Source: an uncultured Brachyspira sp.
Lineage (GTDB): Bacteria > Cyanobacteriota > Vampirovibrionia > Gastranaerophilales > Gastranaerophilaceae
NCBI GenBank assembly: GCA_900321895.1
Contig: ONYB01000044.1
Coordinates: forward strand, 1-20,041
Direction of reading: 5' to 3'
Length of the DNA stretch: 20,041 nt
Part shown: positions 6,901-13,034 of the stretch, piece after piece
How the letters are laid out: every line of letters starts with the position of its first letter
How positions within the stretch are numbered: position 1 is the stretch's first letter
Notes under the pieces: model-generated
Seen by the model: only the letters and a program-made list of their open reading frames with translations
Told to the model about the DNA's origin: nothing
Databases searched by the model: none
Position numbers and translations under genes: made by a program

Positions 6901-9900
6901 GGGGACCTTCTGAACACGAAAACGTTTGGATTGACTCGGACGGCGTTACAAGAACCGACTACAGCGACAGACGTGGCGGTGAAACCGGCTACATTACAAA
7001 TGACAGTTGGCGAAACGGCAACTACGTAGAAGATTTGTTGACAAAACCGGGAGAAGTAATCCCTGAAAACGTTAACAGCAAGGTTTACAACAGAATTAAC
7101 CACACAGACAACGAATCCTTCAAGTTCGCAATTATGTATGATGCAATTATTCCGGGGGAAAGCCCGAAATTAAAAGACATTGCAGGTTCAATCAAAGATA
7201 CCATCTACATTCCTGATAAAGTATGGATTAAAGACTTTGAAAAAGAAGCATCCCAAATGTCTGCGAAAGAATTGAAAGCCGCAGGCTTGGCAATGGATTA
7301 TGCTGTTGAATCTTACAGAAAGAAACTTGAGGAATTAGACAGACGTCTTGACAAATCAATGCTTTCAGAAGGTATCAATTCAAGAGCAGATTGGGAAAAA
7401 TTGCCTGAAAATGACTTTGTAAAACTTACGTTTGAAAAAGTTGCGACAAAACTTGCAAACCCTAACTTCTACATGTACGACAAACTCGCAAGTGCAAAAT
7501 CTATGGATGAAATTCAGAAAATCAAAGACACATTGAGAGAAAATGCAATAAATGATTTTGGGTATTCTTTTGACAAAGATAAAGATATTGCACTCTACTA
7601 TGCTTACGAACACAGCAGAGAAGTTTCTCACAAACTTATTGAACTGCTTTCTGCAAACAATGTTCCGTATGATGCAGAACTCGTTCCGAAAATTTTGAAA
7701 AATACTGCACATTTTGCGAAAGAAAATAACGAAAAATTTGACGGAAGTCTTAAACACACGATTGATTTCATTGTTAATAAATCAATGAAACAGTATCGTG
7801 AATTTGTTCCGTCAACACCGGACTCTGAAAAAGTTGCAAAAGAATTTGAACCGTTCCTCAGAGATAAATTAAACGAAATCTTCTACTTCAATGAAAATGA
7901 TCTTAAATCAGACAAATTCAGAGCAAAAGCTGTCAGAAACTGGATTGACAGAACTTTTGAGCCTAAAAACGACAAAGAATTTGTTGAAATTTACAGAAAA
8001 CTTCAAGATATGACAACGGAAGAATTTGAGCAATACACGAAAAACTTGAAGGACGAAGATCTCGGTATTAAAGATATCGATGGTTACGATGTTCTTGTAA
8101 AATACAAAGCTCAAAACCAACAGGCACAATCCGATATTGCAAACATTATCTTCAACCAAGAATATTTGGGACAAATAAAATCAAGCAAAACAAAACCATC
8201 TTATAAATATCAAAAAACTCAAAAGAGCCTTCGTGGTGCGTACTACTCGGGTGGAAAAACTTTTGATGATATTTATAGAGAATTTTCTAACTCAATGGTA
8301 TCGCTTGAGTACGAAAAATTGTTCAACAAGTACAAAGATGTAAACTTTAGAAAATACAACGCATTTCCTGCTTACCCTAAAGTTGATCTTATTTCTGACA
8401 GATCTTTGGAAGAAAAACTTGAAAGTATTGACAGAACGACCTCCGAAACACTTTCAGTAATCAAGTTGCGTAAGAAGGTTTTGAACTCTTACAATCTTGT
8501 AACAAAACTTGAAAGTTATTTTGGAAAAATGTCTGACGATAAAAAGCTTTCTGAAAAAGAATATCAGGCAGTAAACAGTCTTGCCGGTGAATTTTTGACG
8601 AACAACTATGACGACCCTCAAATGGGAGAAGGGCTTCAAGCGGCACTCAAAATTATGGAATTCGACAAAAATGAACCCGTCAAGAGTTACAGACCACTGA
8701 TTAAAACAATTAAACTTGAATACTCAATGGCTGAAAAAACAAACAAAGAACATCCGTTCATGGAAACGAACAAAGAAAGTCTTGCTTATTTGAAAAAGTA
8801 TTTCGACACCCTTGTTTCCTTTAATATTCCGCAACAGTATCAAAGATTAATTAGAGAGGACTTGAAGAACTGGATTAACGAAGAATTCAGAATGCAAGAC
8901 CCGACACTCAGTGGCAAATACGGTTCTATGGAAATTCGTGCAGCATTAGACAAATTCAGCAAAGGCAACAAGAAGAAACAACTTGAAGATTTTGCAGAAC
9001 TCGAAAGTGTCTTGAACGAAGTTCACATTATAAAAAATGAAGATGTTCTGAATGACAACAAGATTTCAGCATTTTCAAAAACTCAAGAAGCGAAAAAACT
9101 TGCTTCTCAATACCTTGACAAATACGTAAAACCTGAAGCTCGTCTTCAAGCCGAGAAAATGATGAACGACTATTTGAAGAACCGACTTGAAACAGCAACA
9201 GCCCGCAGATATGATGAAAACAGAGCAAATATTGCCAAGACAAAATTCTTTGAAGACTTCAAAAAATATCACATTTCAAAACATCCGCAAGAATTACTCA
9301 AAGCCTACATGATGTCTTGTGCCAAAGATGCAAAACATCCTGAGGATAGAAAAATTTATTCTCAAATGTTGGAACACAATTTGGAAATGGCAAAACTTAT
9401 TGATATTCAAGAAGGCTTAATGAAGGCTGTATCTTCCGGTAATGCTGCTGCAGTAAAGAAACACTTCAAAGATTACTATGTAAATCCTTACGAAGAAGAC
9501 TATCAGATGACAATGGATTCACCTGAATCAATCAGTTTCATTGTTAAAAATCTGCTTGTAAACTACAACACGGAAACAGCAAAAATGTTTGTAGAAAAAC
9601 TCGGGCTTGCAGAAACCTTCATTGACATCTCAGCTAAAGAATTTAAGATGTTCGATGTCGACCAAAAAATCAAATCTGTAGTCAAAATTGCAACCGCGAC
9701 CTCAAAGAACATGACGGCAGCAAGCGAAGTATTGAAGGATTTGCAATCGAAGATAAATAACTCCGATGAACCTGAAAAACTTATTGATGAGGCTAAAGAA
9801 GCCCTAATTCAAAAGACAAAAGGTAACGGACGTAAAAAAGAAATCAAAAATTATCTTGAAGCACTCGATGACTCAAAAAAACAAATTCAAGAAGATCCGA

Positions 9901-10211
9901 CAGTGAAAAGATCAATGATTGTGGAAATCAACATGGATGAAGTTAAGGCAGAAAACGTTCAAAAATCTAACCAAGAATCCGTCAACACTCAAAACTTCTT
10001 GAACTTGGTAAACACAATGTATACCTTCATTGCAAACTTGAACTTGCCAGAATACTCAGAAGCATACAAAAAGCAACAAGAACTCACGAAAGAATTTGAT
10101 GAATTTTTGGTAAAATACAAAAATGCACTTAAAAAACTGGCAGAAGTATGCCAAGGCATCAAGCTTATGGGTGACTTTAATGATGAAGGAGTTGTCGTAG
10201 AAGACAACTAG
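3993..10211 (+). CDS. Giant (2072-aa) papain-like cysteine peptidase-domain protein
   Basis: No signal peptide or membrane segment is seen; the protein is highly charged and largely helical. Residues 225-236 read NQKQMGICAAIS and align without gaps to the papain active-site block NQGSCGSCWAFS: Gln226 (oxyanion hole) is six residues before Cys232 (nucleophile), and N, Q, G, C, A and S are identical. The matching second half comes much later: GGHAQYIADI with His946 and, 22 residues on, DNTWG with Asn968, like papain's His159 and Asn175-Ser-Trp-Gly. About 710 mostly helical residues separate the Cys and His blocks, and a further ~1050 helix-rich residues follow to the C terminus with no domain I recognise. 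The reading is a clan-CA peptidase or a related transferase/deamidase, possibly an effector or toxin; the substrate is unknown. The start is the only one available in frame. Its ribosome-binding site is weak and a minicistron precedes it. It ends overlapping the convergent phosphatase gene by 4 bp. Confidence 0.85.
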   Translation: MKINFYGYKMGFLGRREDRNTTSQLKHDNNYALTEPNQRKIGNAINNLSKYSDEENLKFLLDVADNLKYRTNIDTGKKVKNDWKGMLQTATATSLANSNPILREKYQPEFDKVFNSKKALNDDEKEILAAKKEIMAAADLNSLKENSNPNIKALERNIDYFVASSEIPIKQKSYVMKRLAYFMSPEYKINPQLKDKKTQVLAEMMNDLTVNTAESENFPNIKAINQKQMGICAAISIVRKTVAYEDKPNYVDSIMSELDDSDKVMVYDRFNLGSGKRIPVKKNYIDFNYALEKGYRIVDASASQWMNIADMYGINNENLEEYNSYDKLNFDAFHDSHFVKNFEDDKLMRKQSYYQALTKAEETIKGYKSQLIIADVNRVENHNQFFKNVEASANSKKVITRGLAKLMPDKDFKALNSIASEMISLEKHYSEDIKKGKPELAEFSFIPNEETSQKIKKVKNYLISKGVSDEKALNDVADSIVTSIEEINSLASKINPSSTATLKITDAKRAYHAEATHRAAIMIGLQEKDVLTDNLISFHIPDRETRISNGLGNLIKIAEKTDNQLLMNHLAKIFNKTPDDRKGIVECLQAVKYNLNANTTEVLDFLYDRMGLESRKNILLNEVKESIEAVQKADKEEQKRIASCLEIKNDKQTVLTQLKKFENELSKEEVPEKTYNEILNKIGYKDQAEMFVERFKTVVQYLQNKDDPDWEYNVKAIKECNNMPESATMEDILEVFKDIGAQYNGLATEIDMAERILNSCSEPGLLPIDTKEGKSILCNGPALVIDAMERRGELIPSKTMKKLQTRFNAIEKIKSADEFASRQGKISQPELNRLTKEESDAVKHIKKNINKTYSDIVKARTNQYREIRPLLEELNREVGSSEGSYWIANEGNSGLNGAQQVKIIEQITGRPYYMERNIDTAVDRIMNGTHSGVSSSSVFHDKIGGHAQYIADIKEEGPNKKLVLYHDNTWGPSEHENVWIDSDGVTRTDYSDRRGGETGYITNDSWRNGNYVEDLLTKPGEVIPENVNSKVYNRINHTDNESFKFAIMYDAIIPGESPKLKDIAGSIKDTIYIPDKVWIKDFEKEASQMSAKELKAAGLAMDYAVESYRKKLEELDRRLDKSMLSEGINSRADWEKLPENDFVKLTFEKVATKLANPNFYMYDKLASAKSMDEIQKIKDTLRENAINDFGYSFDKDKDIALYYAYEHSREVSHKLIELLSANNVPYDAELVPKILKNTAHFAKENNEKFDGSLKHTIDFIVNKSMKQYREFVPSTPDSEKVAKEFEPFLRDKLNEIFYFNENDLKSDKFRAKAVRNWIDRTFEPKNDKEFVEIYRKLQDMTTEEFEQYTKNLKDEDLGIKDIDGYDVLVKYKAQNQQAQSDIANIIFNQEYLGQIKSSKTKPSYKYQKTQKSLRGAYYSGGKTFDDIYREFSNSMVSLEYEKLFNKYKDVNFRKYNAFPAYPKVDLISDRSLEEKLESIDRTTSETLSVIKLRKKVLNSYNLVTKLESYFGKMSDDKKLSEKEYQAVNSLAGEFLTNNYDDPQMGEGLQAALKIMEFDKNEPVKSYRPLIKTIKLEYSMAEKTNKEHPFMETNKESLAYLKKYFDTLVSFNIPQQYQRLIREDLKNWINEEFRMQDPTLSGKYGSMEIRAALDKFSKGNKKKQLEDFAELESVLNEVHIIKNEDVLNDNKISAFSKTQEAKKLASQYLDKYVKPEARLQAEKMMNDYLKNRLETATARRYDENRANIAKTKFFEDFKKYHISKHPQELLKAYMMSCAKDAKHPEDRKIYSQMLEHNLEMAKLIDIQEGLMKAVSSGNAAAVKKHFKDYYVNPYEEDYQMTMDSPESISFIVKNLLVNYNTETAKMFVEKLGLAETFIDISAKEFKMFDVDQKIKSVVKIATATSKNMTAASEVLKDLQSKINNSDEPEKLIDEAKEALIQKTKGNGRKKEIKNYLEALDDSKKQIQEDPTVKRSMIVEINMDEVKAENVQKSNQESVNTQNFLNLVNTMYTFIANLNLPEYSEAYKKQQELTKEFDEFLVKYKNALKKLAEVCQGIKLMGDFNDEGVVVEDN
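10190..10209. terminator. Hairpin spanning the convergent stop codons
   Basis: AGTTGTC (10190-10196) and GACAACT (10203-10209) form a perfect 7-bp stem with a 6-nt loop. It covers the last codons of the giant gene and reaches into its TAG, which overlaps the stop of the opposing phosphatase gene. No T-run follows on either strand, so it is not a classical intrinsic terminator, but it is the only stem at this convergent junction. Confidence 0.35.
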
Positions 10212-10840
10212 GAGTGAACGAAGGTTTCTTCAGGACAAATAATTGCAGTTAACACGGCATTCGGATATTTTCCACAACCCGTGTCAATGCAAATTTTGTC
10301 CGCCTGAACCTGCGGTTCGTCAAACTCCGTGTGTCCAAATATAATCTTTTTCGGGAAATTCGTTTTATGGCTATAAAATTCCGAACGGATATAAAAAAAG
10401 TCCTCTTCCTGCTGTTCCTCAAGCGGAATATTCGGACGCAACCCTGCATGAATAAAGAAATAATCCTCGGTTTCGTAATACGGGAGCAAACTTTCTAAAA
10501 ATTCGCCGTGGACATTGTATATATTTTCAAAACTGCCGTAACTTTCCACCGTCTGAACTCCGCCATAATTCCAGAAAAGGTATTTGTAGTATTCATCCCC
10601 TTTTCGTGCATTCAGGTAGGCGTATTCGTGCGATCCTTTGAGATACACGCATTTGCAAAAATCGCCGAGCGAAATAATTTTGTCGATAACACCTTTTGAA
10701 TTTTTGCCTCGGTCAATATAATCACCCATAAAAACGATAGTATCGTCAGGCATCAAATCTAATTTTTCCAGCAAACTCTCAAGTTTTCCGAGCTCACCGT
10801 GGATATCCGTAATCCCAATAATTCTGTTTTCTCTCTTCAT
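10208..10840 (-). CDS. PP2A-like metallophosphatase with altered GNHE motif
   Basis: This is a 210-residue calcineurin-type phosphatase of the bacterial serine/threonine phosphatase (PrpA/PP2A-like) branch; such enzymes remove phosphate from phosphoproteins or act on dinucleoside polyphosphates. Visible motifs in order: T11-D-I-H-G (normally GDxHG), G39-D-Y-I-D-R-G (intact GDxxDRG), K68-G-S-H-E (normally GNHE), F129-I-H-A-G, I151-R-S-E-F, G169-H-T and I185-D-T-G. The overall order and length fit the family. Two positions deviate: Gly to Thr at 11 and, more importantly, Asn to Ser at 70, where the Asn normally ligates the second metal. Activity may be altered or metal preference changed. It has no signal peptide, so it is cytoplasmic. 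Its stop shares CTAG with the giant gene. Only a very short leader is predicted. Confidence 0.9.
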   Translation of the reverse strand: MKRENRIIGITDIHGELGKLESLLEKLDLMPDDTIVFMGDYIDRGKNSKGVIDKIISLGDFCKCVYLKGSHEYAYLNARKGDEYYKYLFWNYGGVQTVESYGSFENIYNVHGEFLESLLPYYETEDYFFIHAGLRPNIPLEEQQEEDFFYIRSEFYSHKTNFPKKIIFGHTEFDEPQVQADKICIDTGCGKYPNAVLTAIICPEETFVHS

Positions 10841-10851
10841 AACACTAAAAT

Positions 10852-10857
10852 TTTATA
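10852..10857 (-). promoter_or_regulatory. Possible -10 box of the phosphatase gene
   Basis: TATAAA on the minus strand with TTGCAA (10878-10873) 15 nt upstream would give an mRNA leader of only about 5 nt. No Shine-Dalgarno is seen before the ATG at 10840. The spacing is short and the assignment weak. Confidence 0.3.
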
Positions 10858-10886
10858 ATAAAATCACCCTCATTGCAAAAATAATA

Positions 10887-10915
10887 TTGTACAAATTGCC
10901 AAATTATGCTAATAT
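10887..10915 (+). promoter_or_regulatory. Promoter of the small exported-protein pair
   Basis: TTGTAC (10887-10892), a 17-nt spacer ending in TGC (extended -10) and TAATAT (10910-10915) predict a start near 10922. The AAAGGAG Shine-Dalgarno at 10929-10935 lies 8 nt before the ATG at 10944. This is a conventional promoter plus leader, in contrast to the leaderless genes nearby. Confidence 0.6.
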
Positions 10916-10943
10916 ACCCTTACAAAAGTAAAGGAGTTTTGAT

Positions 10944-11597
10944 ATGAGATTATTGTTGGTTTTATTATCTTTAGCGATTTCTGCAAACATGGCATTGGCT
11001 TACAACTACCCTGACAACGTTCAAAGTTTTGTCGAAGTTAACAAAAAAGTTTACTACAACCCAACAAGCTCAACTTGGGCAAGAACTCCACTTGCTAAAG
11101 GGCTCATCTTCACAAAACACATGACTGTCGGCTCGGGCGGATTTTCAGAATTTTTGTTAGATAAAACCTACTACGACACAAATACAACCTTGGAATTTTA
11201 CGATGGAAACAAACTCCTCGGCTACAATCAGCATGAATTGAAGTTTTACGAACTCGGTTTTAACAACAACAAAATCACGAGAAGAGAACTTTCCGCAGAC
11301 GAAGTTCAAAAACTTTTTCCTGACGTGAAAATCGTGAAGGTTTCACAATTCAAAAACAACAAAATTACTCTCAAAAAGCCTATCGGCAAGACAAAAACCT
11401 TCCTAATCCTGAACGACACGGACAGAGATTTTTACAAATATAACTACGAAAATCACGGCAACGGCACAGAATTAATCAAATCAATCGTAGAAGTTTCATC
11501 ACCAAAAAAGATTGTGTTCTCGCACTTTGGTAGCAGAGAAGAAGATTTTCCGATTTTGACAATAAACATCAAAAACGGTTTCAGGTGTAAAAAATGA
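10944..11597 (+). CDS. Exported protein of unknown function
   Basis: A 217-residue protein has a clear signal peptide (MRLLLVLL to ALA at about residue 19). The mature part begins YNYPDN, is rich in Tyr, Asn and Lys, and appears beta-rich with no membrane segment. The mature region has only one Cys, close to the C terminus (FRCKK). I do not recognise a family. The start is fixed by AAAGGAG 8 nt upstream. Its stop overlaps the next start in ATGA (11594-11597), so the two genes are translationally coupled and their products probably act together in the periplasm or at the surface. Confidence 0.8.
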   Translation: MRLLLVLLSLAISANMALAYNYPDNVQSFVEVNKKVYYNPTSSTWARTPLAKGLIFTKHMTVGSGGFSEFLLDKTYYDTNTTLEFYDGNKLLGYNQHELKFYELGFNNNKITRRELSADEVQKLFPDVKIVKVSQFKNNKITLKKPIGKTKTFLILNDTDRDFYKYNYENHGNGTELIKSIVEVSSPKKIVFSHFGSREEDFPILTINIKNGFRCKK

Positions 11598-12061
11598 AAA
11601 AAGTCCTTTTATCAGCTTTTTTGATTTTGAGCGTGAATGCGTGCTTTGCTTACAGTTTGAACGGTTTTAGCGAAAGGTTTATTCGCAAATTTCAAAACTG
11701 CGAACCCTATATTGAAAACTCCGCATTTAACAAAAACGGAACGGTTTACCGTGACAAAAAGCAGATAGAAGGTTGGTACGGCGACTATTGTGCCTACAAA
11801 CAGGTGACAAAGTTCGCAGGAATAACCCTTTACACCACCTGTGCATTTTCAAAATCACAAGTCAGCGACCTCTACAAGGCACTCTTAATCCAACCAAAAT
11901 CCTTCGGATTTGACAACAAAACACAAGAAATTTGGGATAAATTTGTGCTGGACAAAAACAACTGCCACTTGTCAGGTCAAAACATCTTTGGCAAAGGCAT
12001 TCAGGTTGAACCGAAATATATTCCGGATTTCAAAGATTTCAGACCGCACAACGGACTATGA
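11594..12061 (+). CDS. Small exported protein with four mature cysteines
   Basis: A 155-residue protein has a signal peptide (MKKVLLSAFLIL to about CFA at residue 19). VNAC at residues 14-17 resembles a lipobox, but Asn at -2 is unusual, so cleavage by signal peptidase I after CFA is more likely. The mature chain has four Cys (in NCEPY, DYCAYK, TTCAFS and NNCHLS), enough for two disulphides in an oxidising compartment. No family is recognised. It is coupled to the preceding exported-protein gene by a 4-bp overlap. Its 3' end overlaps the stop of the convergent kinase gene by 6 bp with no terminator between them. Confidence 0.8.
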   Translation: MKKVLLSAFLILSVNACFAYSLNGFSERFIRKFQNCEPYIENSAFNKNGTVYRDKKQIEGWYGDYCAYKQVTKFAGITLYTTCAFSKSQVSDLYKALLIQPKSFGFDNKTQEIWDKFVLDKNNCHLSGQNIFGKGIQVEPKYIPDFKDFRPHNGL

Positions 12062-12937
12062 ATACATCAAAACACTGCTAAAATGTACATCTCTTACGAG
12101 TTCAAGAACTTTTTTGATAAAATTTTTATATGAAGTTCTGTCAGCTTCGCCTGAAAGAATAATATCCGCATTAGCTTTTGTCGGGTGAATATGGATTTTT
12201 GCCTTGCTCGCCGCATTCAAATAAACATCATCGGCAGAAGAGCCCAAATCCCTTTCTGCAGCACGTCTGTAAAATCTTTCTTTTTGGACATTTGACGATA
12301 CATCAACATATATTTTAAAATCAAAAGCATCTACGACTTTATCGGTCAAGGTAAATAAACCTTCCGAAATAATAATTTTTGACGGAGTAGTTTTTGTAAC
12401 ATTATCTACGCGTTTCGCAGTACCTGACATATCATATTTAGGCAAATAAACCGTTTCCCCGCCTAATAAAGACTTAATATGTTCTTTCATCAATTCCAAC
12501 TCAAGAGCCTCCGGAACGTCGAGGTCATAATGCTTTGCGAATTCGGCGAAACTTCCCGCTTTTATAACCATATCAGAACGGTCATAATAATAATCATCCG
12601 TATTAATTCTGGTTATTAAATCTTTTATATAAAATTCATCAGCAAAAACCTTTAGGGTGTCAATAATATCCATTGTAATCGTTGACTTGCCGCTTGCTGT
12701 TTCGCCTGCAATCCCGATTGAGCAAGAGCGATTTTTTGCTCCGGATAAAAATAGTGCCATTTTATGAATGGCACTATCTGATACAAATTGAAATATTGAA
12801 TTAGATGAATTCATTTCATCTTTAAAAATCTTATTAAGTCTTTTTTCTATTGATTGAAAAAGAACTAACTTACGGCTGGCTTGCGGTGCAAATCCTGCCT
12901 TATGAGCACTAATACTTTTGGTTATCGTATTTTGCAA
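12056..12937 (-). CDS. Uridine kinase-like P-loop kinase
   Basis: This belongs to the uridine kinase/phosphoribulokinase family, which phosphorylates nucleosides or other small hydroxyl substrates with ATP. Visible motifs are the Walker A G78-ETASGK-ST, T113-DDYYYD (the substrate/metal Asp region), YDLDVPEALE with an xxLLGGE-x-V-x-xPKYD stretch (about 137-169) matching the Udk nucleoside-binding segment, IIISEG (188-193, Walker B-like) and an Arg-rich lid (R221-FYRRAAERD). The ~70-residue N-terminal extension before the P-loop is unusual; Udk normally starts a few residues before it. The start is a TTG with AAGGA 9 nt upstream; the next ATG (residue 42) has no support. Whether the substrate is uridine is uncertain. 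It is the last gene of the minus block, 97 bp after the AsmA-like gene. Confidence 0.85.
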   Translation of the reverse strand: MQNTITKSISAHKAGFAPQASRKLVLFQSIEKRLNKIFKDEMNSSNSIFQFVSDSAIHKMALFLSGAKNRSCSIGIAGETASGKSTITMDIIDTLKVFADEFYIKDLITRINTDDYYYDRSDMVIKAGSFAEFAKHYDLDVPEALELELMKEHIKSLLGGETVYLPKYDMSGTAKRVDNVTKTTPSKIIISEGLFTLTDKVVDAFDFKIYVDVSSNVQKERFYRRAAERDLGSSADDVYLNAASKAKIHIHPTKANADIILSGEADRTSYKNFIKKVLELVRDVHFSSVLMYS

Positions 12938-12990
12938 TTTTATAAATCCTTATTTATGTTTTCAACAGGTTTTATTACAATAAACCACAA

Positions 12991-13011
12991 ACATGATAAA
13001 AATTGTCATGT
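12991..13011. promoter_or_regulatory. 21-bp inverted repeat before the kinase gene
   Basis: ACATGA (12991-12996) and TCATGT (13006-13011) are perfect inverted arms, and two more matching pairs lie inside the A+T-rich centre. It sits 23 bp after the AsmA-like stop and 53 bp before the kinase start. It could be an operator for the kinase gene or a weak terminator for the AsmA-like transcript (the minus-strand sequence after it is only moderately T-rich). Confidence 0.4.
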
Positions 13012-13034
13012 ATGTTAAAAATAATTAAGACGAA

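Noticed and set aside
7380..8174. Long minus-strand frames inside the giant gene (7380-7757 and 7908-8174)
   Set aside because: Antisense shadows; compositions rich in Phe/Val/Cys typical of the reverse of Lys/Glu-rich coding sequence, with no initiation signals.
11635..11655. Lipoprotein signal (VNAC) in the second small exported protein
   Set aside because: Asn at -2 departs from the lipobox, and a good signal peptidase I site (CFA) follows directly.
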